From Sapria himalayana (taxonomy: Eukaryota; Streptophyta; Magnoliopsida; Malpighiales; Rafflesiaceae), in the NCBI GenBank assembly GCA_029783825.1, contig JAREIK010010198.1:62001-126000 (forward strand): DNA of 64,000 bases, in the 5' to 3' direction. Below the pieces are notes generated by a model, which did not search any database, was not told where the DNA came from, and worked only from the letters and a program-made list of their open reading frames with translations. Every line of letters starts with the position of its first letter. Position 1 is the stretch's first letter. The position numbers and the translations under genes were made by a program. Of this stretch, positions 11,423 through 23,705 are shown in pieces.

Positions 11423-13404
11423 CATTATTTAAATAAATCATATAAACTACTAAATGCCTAAACACTTAAGTAAATAACTCCAAAATCTCGAAAACCCTAT
11501 ATAGATAATCCTTTTAAACTGGTATACCCTAAATAATAAATAATAAATCTCAATATTATTTTTTTTTATAATTTAAAATATTCATTTTAATTATTTATTC
11601 ATTTTTTTAATATAATTATTAATTATAGAATAAATTGAGTTAGAAAAATATAATTTATATAATTATTTTTCATTAAAAAATATAGAAAAACTATTTAAAA
11701 GAAAAAAAATTCAAAACAAAAAATTATTATATAGTAATATATTTTGCTTTGTTTCTTAATCATTTTAGGTTTTGTAATCATATTTAAATTGATATCTATC
11801 TTATTAATAATAGATTATAAATTTATTCTTTGATCATTATTAGAATATTTATCAATAAAAATATTTATATTGAATTTATATGATATATAAATATAATGAT
11901 TATTATAAATAAATATAGTATTCACTTTTGATAAAAATTTAAAATTATTATATTTTTAAAAGTTATAACATTTGAAAATATCAAAAAAAAAAAAAATTTT
12001 TTTATATTTTCTTTAAATTACACCTATTAACAACTAAATGCATACTCATTTAAATAAGTAAACTCTTAAACCCCGTAATTCCAAAATACATAATCTATTA
12101 AACCACTATATACTACTTAATAATTAATAAATCTAATTTTTAATTCTATTTATTATAATTTTAAATATTCATTTTAATTATTTATTAGTTTATTTTTATA
12201 AAAATATTTATTACAAAATAAATTAGGAGTGCGACAAATATAATTTAAAAAATATATATGCTTATAAAAGAAGTAAAAATTTAAAAATTAAAAATTGTTA
12301 TCCAGAAATATATTTTACTATAATTTTGAATCAATTTGGGTTTTGTAATTATTTTTTAATTAATATCTATATTAATATTAATAGTTTATAAATTTAATTT
12401 TGATCATTATTATAATATATATCAATAAAATTTTTTATTGAATTTATATGATATATAATTATTAATATTATTATAACTAAGTATTATATTCCCATTTCAA
12501 AAAATTTTAAATATTATTATATTATCAAAGGTTATTACCTATGAAAATGAAAAAAATTTATAACAAATTTTTTTTGATATTTTATTTTTTTAAATTAAAC
12601 GTATAAACCAATAAAAGCCTAAAAACATAAATCGCTAAAATCCTAAATGAAAAAACCTCTAAATACTTAAATGATTAAACTGGTATACAGTAATAATAAA
12701 TCATAAATCTCATTTTAAATTTTATTCAGTATAATTTTAAATTTTTATATTAATTATTTATCAGTTTAATTTTATAGAAATATTAATTACAAAATAAATT
12801 ATTAGTGAGACATATCTAATTTAGATTTAAATAGTATCCCTAAATAATAAATAATAAATCAAATTTTATTCATTATAATTGTAAATATTCATTTAATTAT
12901 TTATTTGTTTATTTATATATAAATATTAATTACAAAATAAATTGAGCTTGACAAAAATAATTTATAAAATTATTTTTCATTAAAAAATTATAGAAAAACT
13001 TTTTAAAATAAAAAAAATTTTCAAAACAAAAAATTATTATATAGTAATATATTTTGCTTTGCTTATGAATCATTTTAGGTTTTGTAATTATATTTTTATT
13101 CATATCTATCTTATTAATAATAGATTATTAATTTATTTTTGATCATTATTAGAATATTTATCAATAAAATTATTTATGTTGAGTTTACATGTTATATAAT
13201 TATAAAGATTATTATAACTAAATATTATATTTACATTTGAAAATAATTTAATAATTATTATATTTTTAAAGGGTATCATCTTTGAAAATGAGATAAAATA
13301 ACAAAAATAAATTTTTTATTATTTTATTATTTATATAAAAACCTATCAACTACTAAAGGCCTAAATGCTTAAATCATTAAACTCCTAAACCCCAAAACCC
13401 AAAA

Positions 13405-13460
13405 ACCCTTAAATACTTAAACATTTAAACAATCTCTAAAGGTTTAAGTATTTATAAATA
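13405..13460. repeat. Head-to-head octamer blocks (local polarity flip)
   Basis: The telomere-like block ends in AAATACTTAAAC and about 20 bp later reads the reverse complement GTTTAAGTATTT, so a short piece of the block is inverted in place. The same arrangement recurs near 21925-21970, and in the inverted arm at 45768-45810. Confidence 0.7.
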
Positions 13461-14836
13461 ATATATAAATATCTATCAATAAATAATAGTTTATTAATTG
13501 ATTTTTTTATCATTATTATATTTATATTTAGTTTATTAATATTTATCAATAAAATTGTTTATTTTTAATTTACATGATATATAATTATTAAATTTATTAT
13601 AACTAAATATTGTACACATTTGAAAAAAATTTAAAAATTATTATATTTATAAAGGTTATAACCTTCAAAATTGATAAAAAATTTGAAAATTAATTTTTTT
13701 GTTATTTCATTATTTAAATAAAACATATAAACTACAACTGCCTAAACACTTAAATCACTACTCTCCTAAACTCCTAAATACTTAAACCATTAAATCGGTA
13801 TACCCTAAATAATTAATCATAAATCTCATTTTTATTTGTATTCATTATAATTTTAATATTCATTTTAATTATTTATTAGTTTAGTTTTATAGAAATATTA
13901 ATTGCAAAATAAAATTATGAATGAGACAAATATAATTTAAATAATTAATCTTCATCAAAAAAATTTATAAGCAAATAAAATGAATTAAAATTTTAAAATT
14001 AATAATTATTATTTAGTAATATTTTTTACATTGATTTTGAATCGTTTTGGGTTTTGCAAATATATTTTAATTAATATCTATCTTATTAATTATAGTTTAT
14101 TAATCTATTTTATGATCAGTATTAAAATATCGATCAATAAAATTATTTATATTGAATTTACATGATATTTAATTTTTTTGATTATTATAATTAAATATTG
14201 TATTAACAATAGAAAAAAAAATTAAAAATTATAATATTTTCAATTGTTATAACCTTGAAAATGAGAAAAAATCATAAAAATAATTTTTTTGTTATTTAAT
14301 TATTTAAATAAAACTAATAAACCACAAAATACCTAAATACTTAAATTACTAAACTCCTAAACTTTGATACTACTGGACCACAGACACATAGCGACGGACC
14401 ACAGTACACACGTGCACATATTCTTGTCCATTTTGGTGTAGCATTTAGAGGGGCCGGCAAGTCCTAGAAGTAGCTATAAGTATAGGCCACCAGCTTGTAA
14501 AGGGCCCCACTAGCAAGCCAGGATAATAACATTCAGACAACTGACGAGACCGAGATAAGTGGTCGGGAGTAAACCCAGGAGTAGCTAGGAGTGGGTCCCT
14601 CTAGCCATATCAGGCATCATAGAGGGCCACCTAACCATCGCCCGACAGGAGTAGCCGGTAATCCATGATTAATTGGAGAGCCAGAAAAATCTGAAGCATC
14701 ACCAAGCAGGGCCAGTAAGCAATGGAGTCCATACCAGCCACACGGGAGCGAAAGATTCAAACTTGTAGTTTATGTTTGTAGTCTTTTTTGTATTTTGGAC
14801 TTTGTATGCACCATGTACTTGTAGAGACGGATCATG

Positions 14837-14857
14837 ACACACACACACACACACACA
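14837..14857 (+). repeat. (AC)n microsatellite in island copy 2
   Basis: About ten AC dinucleotides. The equivalent position in the inverted copy (about 44370-44378) has a much shorter, interrupted GT stretch, so the repeat length differs between island copies. Confidence 0.9.
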
Positions 14858-15621
14858 TTCTCGTCTCTTCTCTATGTAGCACGCAATGGGAGCAACTGGA
14901 CCCATGAGTATCTCTAAGTAGGGCCCACAGATGAATTTTGTAAATACACATTAGGCGATGCTACACTCCTAGGAATAAAAGACCGATCATTATAGCATTT
15001 TATAATTTTACTTGTATTCTAGCTTAGTTGTACGCGTAGATAATTAGACTATGAGATGGACCTCATCACACATGCACACTGATCCATGCATATTTTTTGA
15101 TATTTTGTCGGTGCAACATACAACCACTTCTTGGATCTCGAGTAGGAAACATTCGAACACAAGAGATATTCATTTGAAGATCATTTGAGCAAAAGAATGT
15201 GGAATTCAGAGGTGAGGATGAATAGACAAAGTGCCGTAGATATGGACTTATGGATTTATGGGTATTCAGTTTTACATGTATTCCATTGCATTGCAACGAC
15301 ATAGGCAAAAGCTTGATGCTGCATGTCACCCACATGCACAATCTTATATTTGCATAGTTTTAATATGGTGCATCATTCAGGTTCCTCCAAAAGGCTTGAC
15401 AAATCTGAATGGAAAGGACGCAATGCGCTTAATGACTCGATGCCAACTCTAAAGTCCAGGAATGCCAAGTGATTTTAGTTGTATTCGTCCACTTGGAATT
15501 ATTAGGCATTATGTTTTTTTATGTATTTTATGCATAAAATCATTAAGGTGCATAGGATTTGGTGGGGTGGCCTAAATTAGTCAGCTTTTTATTCTCTTGT
15601 AAGTTATGTGCCTAAATTATA

Positions 15622-15737
15622 AATAAAGTGTGTATTTTCCAAAAAAAAAACAAAAAAAACCATAAACCCTAATCTTTAAATCCTAAACCATAGACAATAA
15701 ACTATAACCCTAACCCATAAACCCTAAATCCTAAAAC
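15622..15737 (+). other. Poly(A)-signal / A-run / telomere-like tract in island copy 2
   Basis: Same order as at 338-446: AATAAA at 15622-15627, an A-rich run at about 15639-15659, then degenerate 7-bp telomere-like units (TAAACCC, TAAATCC, TAACCCA) to 15737. This version is slightly longer than in copy 1 and contains more exact CCCTAA units. Confidence 0.75.
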
Positions 15738-16833
15738 TCATGTTTTGTACTTTTATAATCAAATGACTAAGTGTTAAATTTAAATTGAAGTTCAGAACTT
15801 TTAAAAATGTCATAGATTTATATTTTTGTATATGTAACACAATGTCATGACTCAATGGGAGAGTTATGGATTCGGTCCCTTTCTTGCTTTAGATTATTGT
15901 AGCATTAGCAATGTTCATGTTTCTATATTTTGTCTCAAGAACACAAAATCATATCGATGAGAATATGCCATAACTTGTGTCTCTCTGTTGAACATATTGT
16001 TATGGTACTAAGAATGATCATGAATACTTATTTAATCACTATAATATTGGGTCACGGTATTGGAAATGACCATAGCTTGTGCATTTTATCTTTATATTGC
16101 AAATTCATTGCACTAGGAATCATTGTAACTCTGGACATTTCTCAAGAGCAAAGACATGACCCTAGAAATAGTCAAAGTTCGAGTACTACTCTTTATAACT
16201 TTCTATAGCTAAAATATTTGGGATTGAAAATATCACTATAGCTTTTTCCATTGATATGTGACGTCGAGTGTCAATATGCAAGAATAATATTTTGAGCTAT
16301 GATTAAAACCTTTTATATATTTCAATATGATTCATTTACACCTTTTTGGGTATTCTGAGCTTGTATACATAACTCATTTAATATAAAAAGAAAGAAATGA
16401 TACTTTTCATATCTATGAGGATTTAAAAAAGGGGCTTATACATGCCAATAAAATAAATTTTCTGATTCTTGATTGAAAGAGAGCCCATACTTCTTGCCCT
16501 ACTAAAACCACCATGGGGCTAGTTTGTTCTAATAGGCTACAAGGTGGTTACTTTTTTAGAGGTGAACTATGTTTTAAAAAAATTGCTTTGAGTGTGTGCA
16601 TGAGAGATATTTTAGAAGAAATTACAATAATCAATATAAATAGCATCCTCAACAACTAGCTATTTCAACACATAGGGATACAACCTTGGTTTAGTCTGTT
16701 AGCATAAATGAGTCAAATTACCTTTGATAGCCCAGTGATTCAACATCAAATATGATTGAACATAATAGAGATAAAGTAAAAGCTCTTATTATTTTGGTTA
16801 GAGCTTTAGCAATCTTTCTAGAGTTGAGAGAGT

Positions 16834-19800
16834 AACAAAATAAATAATTATAATTATTCAGTATAAATTTAATTTTTATTTTAATTAATTATCAGTTTAT
16901 TTTTATAGAAATATTAATTACAAGATAAATTATTAGTGAGATAGATCTAATTTAAATTAAACCGGTATATTCTAAATAATAAAGAATAAATCTAATTTTT
17001 TTTCATTTTATTTTTAAATTTTCAAATTTAATTATTTATTTGTTTATTTTTATATAAATATTAATTACAAATAAATTATGAGTTACACATATATAATCTA
17101 TATAAATTATTTTTCATCAAAAAAATATAGATAAACTTTTTAAAAGAAAAAAAAATTCAAAACAAAAAATTATTATATAGTAATATATTTTGCTTTGCTT
17201 CTGAATCATTTTATGTATTGTAATTATATTTAAATTGATATCTATTTTATCAATAATAGATTATTAATTTATTCTTCAATCATTATTAGAATATTTATCA
17301 ATAAAAATATTTATATTGAATTTATATGATATATAAATATAATGATTATTACAACTAAATATTGTATTCACTTTTGAAAAAAATTTAAAAATTATTATAT
17401 TTTTAAAGGTTATAACCTTTGAAAATATCAAAAAATAATGAAAATAAATTTTTAGATATTTTTTTTAAAATAACTCTTATAAACCACTAAATGCATGGAC
17501 AGTTAAATTAATAAACTCCTAAACCCCATAGTGCCAAAATACATAAACCAATTAACGACTATATACTACTTAATAATTAATAAATCTAATTTTTAATTAT
17601 ATTTATTATAATTTTAAATATTCATTTTAATTATTTATAAGTTTTTTTTATAGAAATATTTATTACAAAATAAATTATGAGTGGGACAAATATAATTTTA
17701 AAAATATATGTGCTTATAAAAAAAGTAAAAATTTAAAAATTAAAAATTGTTATCTAGAAATATATTTTACTGTAATTTTGAATCAATTTGAGTTTTGTAA
17801 TTATATTTTAATTAATATCTATCTTAATATCAATAGTTTATAAATTTAATTTTGATCATTATTATAATATATATCAATAAAATTGTTTATATTGAATTTA
17901 TATGATATATACTTATTAATATTATTATAACTAAGTATTGTATTCACATTTCAAAAAAATTTAAATATTATTATATTTTCAAATGTTATAACATATGAAA
18001 ATTAGAAAAAATTATAGAAATTTTTTTTGATATTTTATTTTTTTAAATAAAACATATAAACCAAAAGCCTAAAAACATAAATCACTAAAATCCAAAATTA
18101 ATAAATTTCTAAATACTTAATCCATTAAACTCGTATACAGTAATAATAAATCATAAATATCATTTTAAATTTTATTGAGTATAATTTTAAATTTTTATTT
18201 TAAATATTTATCAGTTTATGTTTATAGAAATATTAATTACAAAATAAATTATTAGTGAGAAATATCTAATTTAAATTAAACCGGTATCGCTAAATAATAA
18301 ATAATAAATAATAAATCTCATTTTTTTTGATTATAATTTTAAATATTAATTTTAATTATTTATTTGTTTATTTTTATAAAAATATTAATTACAGAATAAA
18401 GTATGAGTTTGACAAATATAATTTATATAAATTATTTTTCATCAAAAAAATATACATAAACTTTTTAAAATAATAAAAAAATTCAAAACAAAAAATTATT
18501 ATATAGTAATATATTTTGCTATGCTTCTGAATCATTTTAGGTTTTGTAATTATATTTTAATTGATATCTTTCTTTTAATAATAGATTATTAATTTATTTT
18601 TTGATCATTATTAGAATATTTATTAATAAAATTGTTTATTTTGAATTTATATGAAATATAAATATACTGATTATTTAACTAAAGATTGTATTCACTTTAG
18701 AAAAAGATTTAAAATGTATTGTATTTTTAAAGGATATAACCTTTGAAAATATCAAAAAATAACAAAAATAAATTTTTGGTTATTTTATTTTTTAAATAAA
18801 ACATATAAACCACTAAATGCATATATAGGTAAATTAGTAAACTCCTAAATACATAAACCATTAAACCGCTATATACCACTTAATTATTAATAAATCTAAT
18901 TTTTATTTTATTTATTATAATTTTAAATATTGATTTTAATTTTTTATTAGTTTATTATTTTATAAAATATTTATTACGAAATAAATTATGAGTGCGACAA
19001 ATATAATTTGAATAATTTATATTTAATCAAAAAATATATATACTTTTATAAAAGAAGTAAATTTAAAAATTTAAAATTATTATACAGTAATATATTATAG
19101 TTTAATCTTGAATCGATTTGGGTATTGTAAATTTTTTTAATTAATATCTATCTTATTATTAATAGTTTATTAATTTAATTTTTGATCATTATTATATTAT
19201 TATCGATAAAATTGTTTATATTGAATTTATATGATATAAAATTATTAATATTAAAATAACTAAATATTGTATTTTCATTTCAAAAAATTTTAAATATTAT
19301 TATATTTTCAAAGGTTATAACCTATGAAAATTAAAAAAAAATTATATATTTTTTTTGTTATTTTATTGTTTAAATAAGACTTATAAATCACTAAATGTCT
19401 TAAAACATAAATTGCTAAACTTCTAAATGTCAAAACCTCTAAATACTTAAACCTCTAAACACTTAAACCATTAAATAGGTGTAAATTAATAAAAAATCAT
19501 AAATCTCAATTTAATTTTTATTAAGTATAATTTTAAATTATTATTTTAATTTTTTATCAGTTTATTTTTATAGAAATATTAATTACAAAATAAATTATTA
19601 GTGAGACAGATCTAATATTAAAAATTTATTTTTCTTCGAAAAAAATATATCCTTATAAAAAGAGGCAAAATTTTAAAAACAATAATTTATTATTTTGTAA
19701 TATATTTTATTTTGATTTTGAATCATTTTAGATTTTGCAATTATATTTTAATTTATATCATTCTTATTAATGTTTGTTTATTAATTTTTAATTGATCTTT

Positions 19801-22800
19801 ATAATAATATGTATTAATAAAATTATTTATATTGAGTTTACATTATTTATAATTATTAAGATTATTATTACTGAAAATTATATTCACATTTTAAAAAAAT
19901 TAAAAATTATTAAATTTTCAAAGGTTATAACCTTCAAAAAATAAAAAAAAATCAAAAAATTTACTTTTTTTTACATTCTTTAAATAAAAACTATAAATCA
20001 CTAAAGTCCTAAACACTTAAATCACTAAACCCCAAAACACTTAAATATTTAAACCATTAAACTAGTATATCCTCAATAATAAATAATAAATCTCAATTTT
20101 ATTTGTATTCATAATAATTTTAAAATTTATTTTAATTATTTATTAGTTTATTTTTATAGAATTATAAATTAAAAATAAATTATGAGGAAGACAAATATAA
20201 TTTAAATAATTTACTTTTAATAAAAAAATATACACTTATAAAAAGAAGCAAAACATTATAAGATTATTATTTAGTTAATTATTTTATTTTGATTTTGAAT
20301 AAATTTACGTTTTGCAGATATATTTTAAATAAAATCTTTCTTATTAATAATAGTTTATTAATTTATTTTTTGATCATTAATATAATATCTATCAATATAA
20401 TTGTTTATATTGAATTTACATGATATATAATTATTAATATTATCATAACTAAATATAGTATTCTCATATACAAAAAATTAAAAATTGTTATATTTTCAAA
20501 GGTTATAACCTTCAAAAATGATAAAAAATAACAAAAATAATTTTTTTTATATCATTGTTTAAATAAAACTTATAAACCATTAAATGCCAAAACACATAAA
20601 TCTCTCAACTCCTAAACCCCGAAGCCTCTAAGTACTTAAACCTTTAAACTCGTAAACCTTAAATATATTTTAAATAATATATTATAATATTAATTACAAA
20701 ATAAATTATGAGTGATACAAATATAATTTAAATAATTTTCTTTTCATTAAAAAAATATAAGCTTATAAAAAGAAGAAAAAACTAAAAAACACAAATTATT
20801 ATTTAGTAATAAATTTTACATTGTTTTTGAATCATTTTATGTTTTTTAATTATATTTTAATTTAAAAATATCATATTAATAATACCATATTAATTTATTT
20901 TTTTATAATTGATTTCATATCTATCAATAAAATTATTTATATTTAATTATATATATATATATATATATATAATTATAATGATTATTATTACTAAATATTG
21001 TATTCACATTTTTAAAAAAATTTAAATTATTATATTTTCAAAGGTTATCACCTTTGAAAATGTGAAAAAATATCAAAAATAATTTTTTTGTTTTTTCATT
21101 GTTTAAATAAAACCTATAAACCACTAAATGCCTAAAAACATAAATAACTAATCTTCTAAATGACAAAACCTTTAAATACTTAAACCAATAAACTGGTAAA
21201 CATTAATAATAATTCACAAATCTCATTTTAATTTTTATTCAGTATAACTTTAAATTTTTATTTTAATTATTTATCAGTTTATTTTGATAGAAATATTAAT
21301 TACAAAATAAATTATTAGTGAGACGGATCTAATTTAAATTAAAACAGTATACCTAAATAATAAATAATGAATCTCATTTTTTTAATTATAATTTTAAATA
21401 TTCATTTTAATTATTTATTTGTTTATTTATATATAAATATTAATTACAAAAAAAATTGAGCTAGACAAAAATAATTTATGTAAATTATTTTTCATCAAAA
21501 AATTATAGATAAACTTTGAAAAACAAAAAAAATTTCAAAACAAAAAATTATTATATAGTAATATATTTTGATTTGCTTCTTAATCACTTTAAGATTTGTA
21601 ATTATATTTTAATTGATATCTATCTTATTAATAATAGATTATTAATTTATTTTTAGATCATTATTTGAATATTTATCAATAAAATTGTTTATATTGAATT
21701 TATATGTTATATAATTATTAAGATTATTATAACTAAATATTATATTTACATTTGAAAATAATTTAATAATAATTTTATTTTTAAAGGTTATCATCTTTGA
21801 AAATGAGATAAAATCACAAAAATAAATGTTTTGTTATTTTATTATTTATATAAAAACCTATCAACTGCTAAAGGCCTAAATGCTTAAATCATTAAACTCC
21901 TAAACCCCAAAACCCAAAAATAGTTAAATACATAAACATTTAAACCATCTTTAAAGGTTTAAGTATTTATAAATAATATATAAATATCTATCAATAAATA
22001 ATAGTTTATTAATTTATTTTTTGATCATTATTATATTTATATTTATATTTAGTTTATTAATATCTATCAATAAAATTGTTTATTTTTAATTTACATGATA
22101 TATAATTATTAAGTTTATTATAACTAAATATAGTATTCACATTTGAAAAAAATTTAAAAATTATTATATTTATAAAGGATATAACATTCAAAATTGATAA
22201 AAAATTTGACAAATAATTTTTTTGTTATTTCATTATTTAAATAAAACAAATAAACTACTAAATGCCTAAACACTTAAATCACTAAACTCCTAAACTCCTA
22301 AATACTTAAACCATTAAATGAGTATACCCTAAATAATTAATCAAAAATCTCATTTTTATTTGTATCCATTATAATTGTAATATTCATTTTTATTATTTAT
22401 TAGTTCATAGTTATGGAAATATTAATTGCAAAATAAAATTATGAATGAGACAAATATAATTTAAATAATTTATCTTCATCAAAAAAATTTATAAGCTTAT
22501 AAAAAGAATCAAAAATTTGAAAATAAAAAATTATTATTTAGTAATATATTTTACTTTGATTTTGAATCGTTTTAGGTTTTGAAAATATATTTTAATTAAT
22601 TTCTATCTTATTAATAATAGTTTATTAATCTATCTTCTGATCAGTATTATAATATAGATCAATAAAATTATTTATATTAAATTTACATGATATTTAATTT
22701 ATATGATTATTATAATTAGATATTGTATTACCATTTGAAAAAAAATTAAAAATTATAATGTTTCCAAAGGTTATAACCTTGAAAATGAGAAAGAATCATA

Positions 22801-22887
22801 AAAATAATTTTTTTGTTATTTAATTATTTAAATAAAACCTATAAACCACAAAATACCTTAATACTTAAATTACTAAACTCCTAAACA
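16834..22887 (+). repeat. Satellite array, '+' polarity, block 2
   Basis: Same satellite, with palindrome variants near 17409, 17982, 18730, 19312, 19922, 20501, 21043, 21785, 22177 and 22766. Spacings of 742-749 bp mark long monomers, 392 bp a deleted one, and the rest are about 540-610 bp. The last ~1.2 kb before the truncated island closely follows the ~1.2 kb before island copy 2, with an offset near 8.53 kb. Island and left flank were therefore duplicated together. No gene is seen. Confidence 0.93.
20948..20970. repeat. (AT)n run inside a monomer
   Basis: About eleven AT dinucleotides where neighbouring monomers have a short TATATGATATATAATTAT-type stretch. A local microsatellite expansion. 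Confidence 0.85.
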
Positions 22888-23126
22888 CTGATATTGCTGC
22901 CCCACAGACACATAGCGACGGACCATAGTACACACGCGCACATATTCTTGTCCATTTTGGCGTAGCATTTAGTTTTGCGGCAATTACTGGAAGCAACCAG
23001 AAGTATGGGCCACCAGCTTGTAGAGGGCCCCACAAGCAAGCTGGGATGATAACATTCAGACAACTGAGTGGCCGAGAAAAGTGGTCGGGAGTAAACCCAG
23101 GAGCAGCTAGGAGTGGGCCCCACTAG
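22888..23126 (+). repeat. Island repeat copy 3 (truncated, ~240 bp)
   Basis: Only the left ~240 bp of the island is present, starting from the same octamer-block junction (CTCCTAAAC) as the full copies. It stops abruptly after a GGGCCCCACTAG segment and continues straight into CTTTGAAAATG, which is the right arm of a satellite palindrome. The reverse-strand open frame (22881-23123) spans the island piece. It resembles part of a frame in the inverted full copy only because the DNA is repeated, and no domain is recognised. Confidence 0.85.
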
Positions 23127-23679
23127 CTTTGAAAATGTGAAAAAAATATATATTTTTTGTTATTTCATTTTTTAAATAAAACCTATAGATCATTTAATGC
23201 TTACTTACTTAAATCAGTAAGCTCGTAAATCCCGACACTTTTAAATACATAAACCTTTTAACAGTTATATATTACTTAATAAATAATAAATCTCATTTTT
23301 ATTTCTATTTATTCTAATTTTAAATATTAATTTTTTAGAAAAATTAATTACAAAATAAATTTCGAGTGAGACATATATTATTTAAATAATTTATTTTAAT
23401 AAAAAAAATATAAGCTTATAAAAAGAATGAAAATTTTAAAAATTAAATATTATTATTTAGTAATATATTTTGATTTGATTTTGAATCATTTTGTGTTATG
23501 TTAATATATTTTAATTAATATTAATATTATTAATAATAGTTTATTAATTTAATTTTTGATCATTATTATATTATCTATAATTAAAATTATTTATATTGAA
23601 TCTATATGGTATATAATTAGCAAAATTAATATAATTATACATGGTATTCACATTTCAAAAAATTTTAAAAATTATTTTA

Positions 23680-23705
23680 TTTTCAAAGGTTATAACCTTT
23701 GAAAA
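23680..23705. repeat. Perfect 26-bp palindrome
   Basis: Exact copy of the satellite palindrome, one of two perfect copies in this block. Confidence 0.95.

Larger units (their letters stand above)
1541..14362 (+). repeat. AT-rich ~600-bp satellite array, '+' polarity, block 1
   Basis: Tandem monomers are defined by the palindrome core GGTTATAACC and its variants, near 2107, 2687, 3288, 3888, 4482, 4776, 5305, 6075, 6833, 7580, 8177, 8777, 9377, 9801, 10398, 11370, 11962, 12528, 13268, 13652 and 14243. Most spacings are 580-603 bp. Three consecutive spacings of about 750-770 bp (5305 to 7580) mark a longer monomer class. Spacings of 294, 384 and 424 bp mark internal deletions, and the 972-bp gap spans a monomer that lost its palindrome near 10.9 kb. 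Small open frames such as 5101-5346 and 8564-8791 are low-complexity I/N/Y/K-rich readings of the satellite and are not genes. Confidence 0.95.
14363..16833 (+). repeat. Island repeat copy 2 (full length, ~2.47 kb)
   Basis: Complete copy of the non-satellite island, entered from a satellite octamer block (CTCCTAAAC) and left into TATTCAGTATAA-type satellite. The left third (about 14363-15060) is GC-richer and includes GGGCCCCAC-type segments and an (AC)n run. The middle carries AATAAA (15622-15627), an A-run (15639-15659) and a 7-bp telomere-like tract (15661-15737). The right ~1.1 kb is unique-looking. Frames at 15066-15341 (-, 91 codons) and 15930-16208 (+, 92 codons) have relatives in other copies but show no known domain. 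The class is uncertain: a non-autonomous LTR-type element or a composite locus amplified with the satellite. No terminal repeats or clear target duplication were found. Confidence 0.8.

Noticed and set aside
1541..14362. Regular repeat spacing resembling a CRISPR or other prokaryotic array.
   Set aside because: The period is ~600 bp with whole-monomer similarity; there are no short spacers or cas genes, and the context is eukaryotic (hAT transposon, telomere-like DNA).
14363..16833. Calling the island a specific LTR retrotransposon or Helitron.
   Set aside because: No paired LTRs, primer-binding site, polypurine tract, RT/integrase motifs, TC...CTRR ends with hairpin, or target duplication could be seen.
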